From: an uncultured Oscillospiraceae bacterium
GTDB taxonomy: Bacteria; Bacillota; Clostridia; Oscillospirales; Acutalibacteraceae
Direction: 5' to 3'
NCBI GenBank assembly: GCA_900549755.1
Contig: URPQ01000028.1
Location: 1-22,759, forward strand
DNA length: 22,759 nucleotides
Below the pieces are notes generated by a model, which made no database searches, had not been told where the DNA came from, and saw only the letters and a list, made by a program, of their open reading frames with translations. This document shows, piece after piece, positions 22,464 through 22,759 of the stretch (its first letter is position 1; every line of letters begins with the position of its first letter). Both the position numbers and the translations under genes were made by a program.

Positions 22464-22759
22464 ATGCAAGAAATTCAAAAAATTATGGACGATGCTAAAA
22501 AAACAAAAATATATGATTTAAACTTTATAAAAGGCAAAATTGGTAATTACGAAGTTGTACTAGTAGAAGCAGGGGTAGGAAAAGTTAATGCTGCCAGAAC
22601 AACACAAATTCTTATAGATAATTTTGAAATTGATGCTATTATTAACGTAGGATCAGCAGCTGCTGCTAATGAAAAGCTAAATATAGGAGATATTGTAATT
22701 GCTAATAAATTAGTACAGCATGATTTTGATATTACTGCATTTGGGCATCCAAAAGGATA
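22464..22759 (+). CDS. mtnN: 5'-methylthioadenosine/S-adenosylhomocysteine nucleosidase, incomplete
   Basis: 98 codons run off the window end. The protein matches the N-terminal half of MTA/SAH nucleosidase, which cleaves adenine from methylthioadenosine and S-adenosylhomocysteine: VVLVEAGVGKVNAARTTQ, DAIINVGSAAAAN, NIGDIVIANKLVQHDFD and ITAFGHPKG. The usual first residues (MKIGIIGA, before the AM-x-E-E catalytic-Glu segment) are missing. The frame begins at MQEIQKIM right after an in-frame stop (TAA at 22455-22457), and only one Glu remains where two or three are normal. Base composition is low (55 G+C of 180 over 22501-22680), with AT-ending codons unlike the rest of the window. Likely a chimeric join or a transferred, truncated copy. 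Confidence 0.85.
   Translation, partial: MQEIQKIMDDAKKTKIYDLNFIKGKIGNYEVVLVEAGVGKVNAARTTQILIDNFEIDAIINVGSAAAANEKLNIGDIVIANKLVQHDFDITAFGHPKG

Noticed and set aside
1..22759. CRISPR arrays, tRNA, rRNA, known riboswitches
   Set aside because: No regularly spaced repeats, cloverleaf-like or rRNA-like segments, or familiar riboswitch cores were seen in the intergenic stretches.

Overview
The window looks like a chromosomal segment of an anaerobic, fermentative, spore-forming Clostridia member, probably Oscillospiraceae/Ruminococcaceae-like. The signs are a pyruvate formate-lyase with its activase, acetate kinase, TmcAL, clostridial-type codon use, strong Shine-Dalgarno sites, sigma-A promoters of TTGAAA/TATAAT type, and a hidden SpoVM-like micro-ORF. 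The taxon is inferred from gene content and style, not from a marker gene.

Layout, left to right. (1) 36-4296, + strand: an MMPL/RND-type exporter followed two bases later by a large membrane-anchored coiled-coil protein, closed by a strong terminator. (2) 4397-7437, + strand: a regulated-looking promoter, pyruvate formate-lyase and its radical-SAM activase. (3) 7416-10072, - strand: tmcAL, a DUF4380/mutarotase-like protein and a small membrane protein. (4) 10190-12729, + strand: acetate kinase and galactokinase, driven by a promoter whose -10 box physically overlaps that of the divergent tmcAL operon. (5) 12717-13689, - strand: a LysR regulator. (6) 13725-15498, - strand, clearly AT-rich: a three-gene unit of unknown function (XRE-type regulator, Asn-rich small protein, zinc-ribbon membrane protein). 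(7) 15622-20745, - strand: a complete transcription unit with its own promoter and terminator, encoding TerB-N and TerB-C proteins (in one frame but split by two stops), a BrxD-like ATPase and an Lhr/BrxHI-like superfamily 2 helicase. (8) 20748-21796, - strand: an AraC regulator whose leader carries a 145-bp inverted-repeat element. (9) 21803-22076: a hairpin-rich intergenic element bounded by 21-bp direct repeats that are copies of a terminator stem. (10) 22096-22364, - strand: spoVM and a 53-aa Cys-rich membrane protein. (11) 22464-22759, + strand: a 5'-incomplete, very AT-rich MTA/SAH nucleosidase fragment that looks foreign or chimeric.

How it works together. Pfl splits pyruvate to acetyl-CoA and formate, AckA makes ATP and acetate, and GalK feeds galactose into glycolysis. 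TmcAL uses acetate and ATP to acetylate tRNA-Met, so its divergent, promoter-sharing position with ackA is biochemically suggestive. No phosphotransacetylase gene is present here.

The best candidate for an under-described system is the TerB-N / TerB-C / BrxD-like ATPase / BrxHI-like helicase operon. It carries the ATPase-helicase pair known from BREX phage defence but no methylase (PglX), no PglZ phosphatase and no nuclease. Its function cannot be settled from sequence; DNA processing or defence is an inference.
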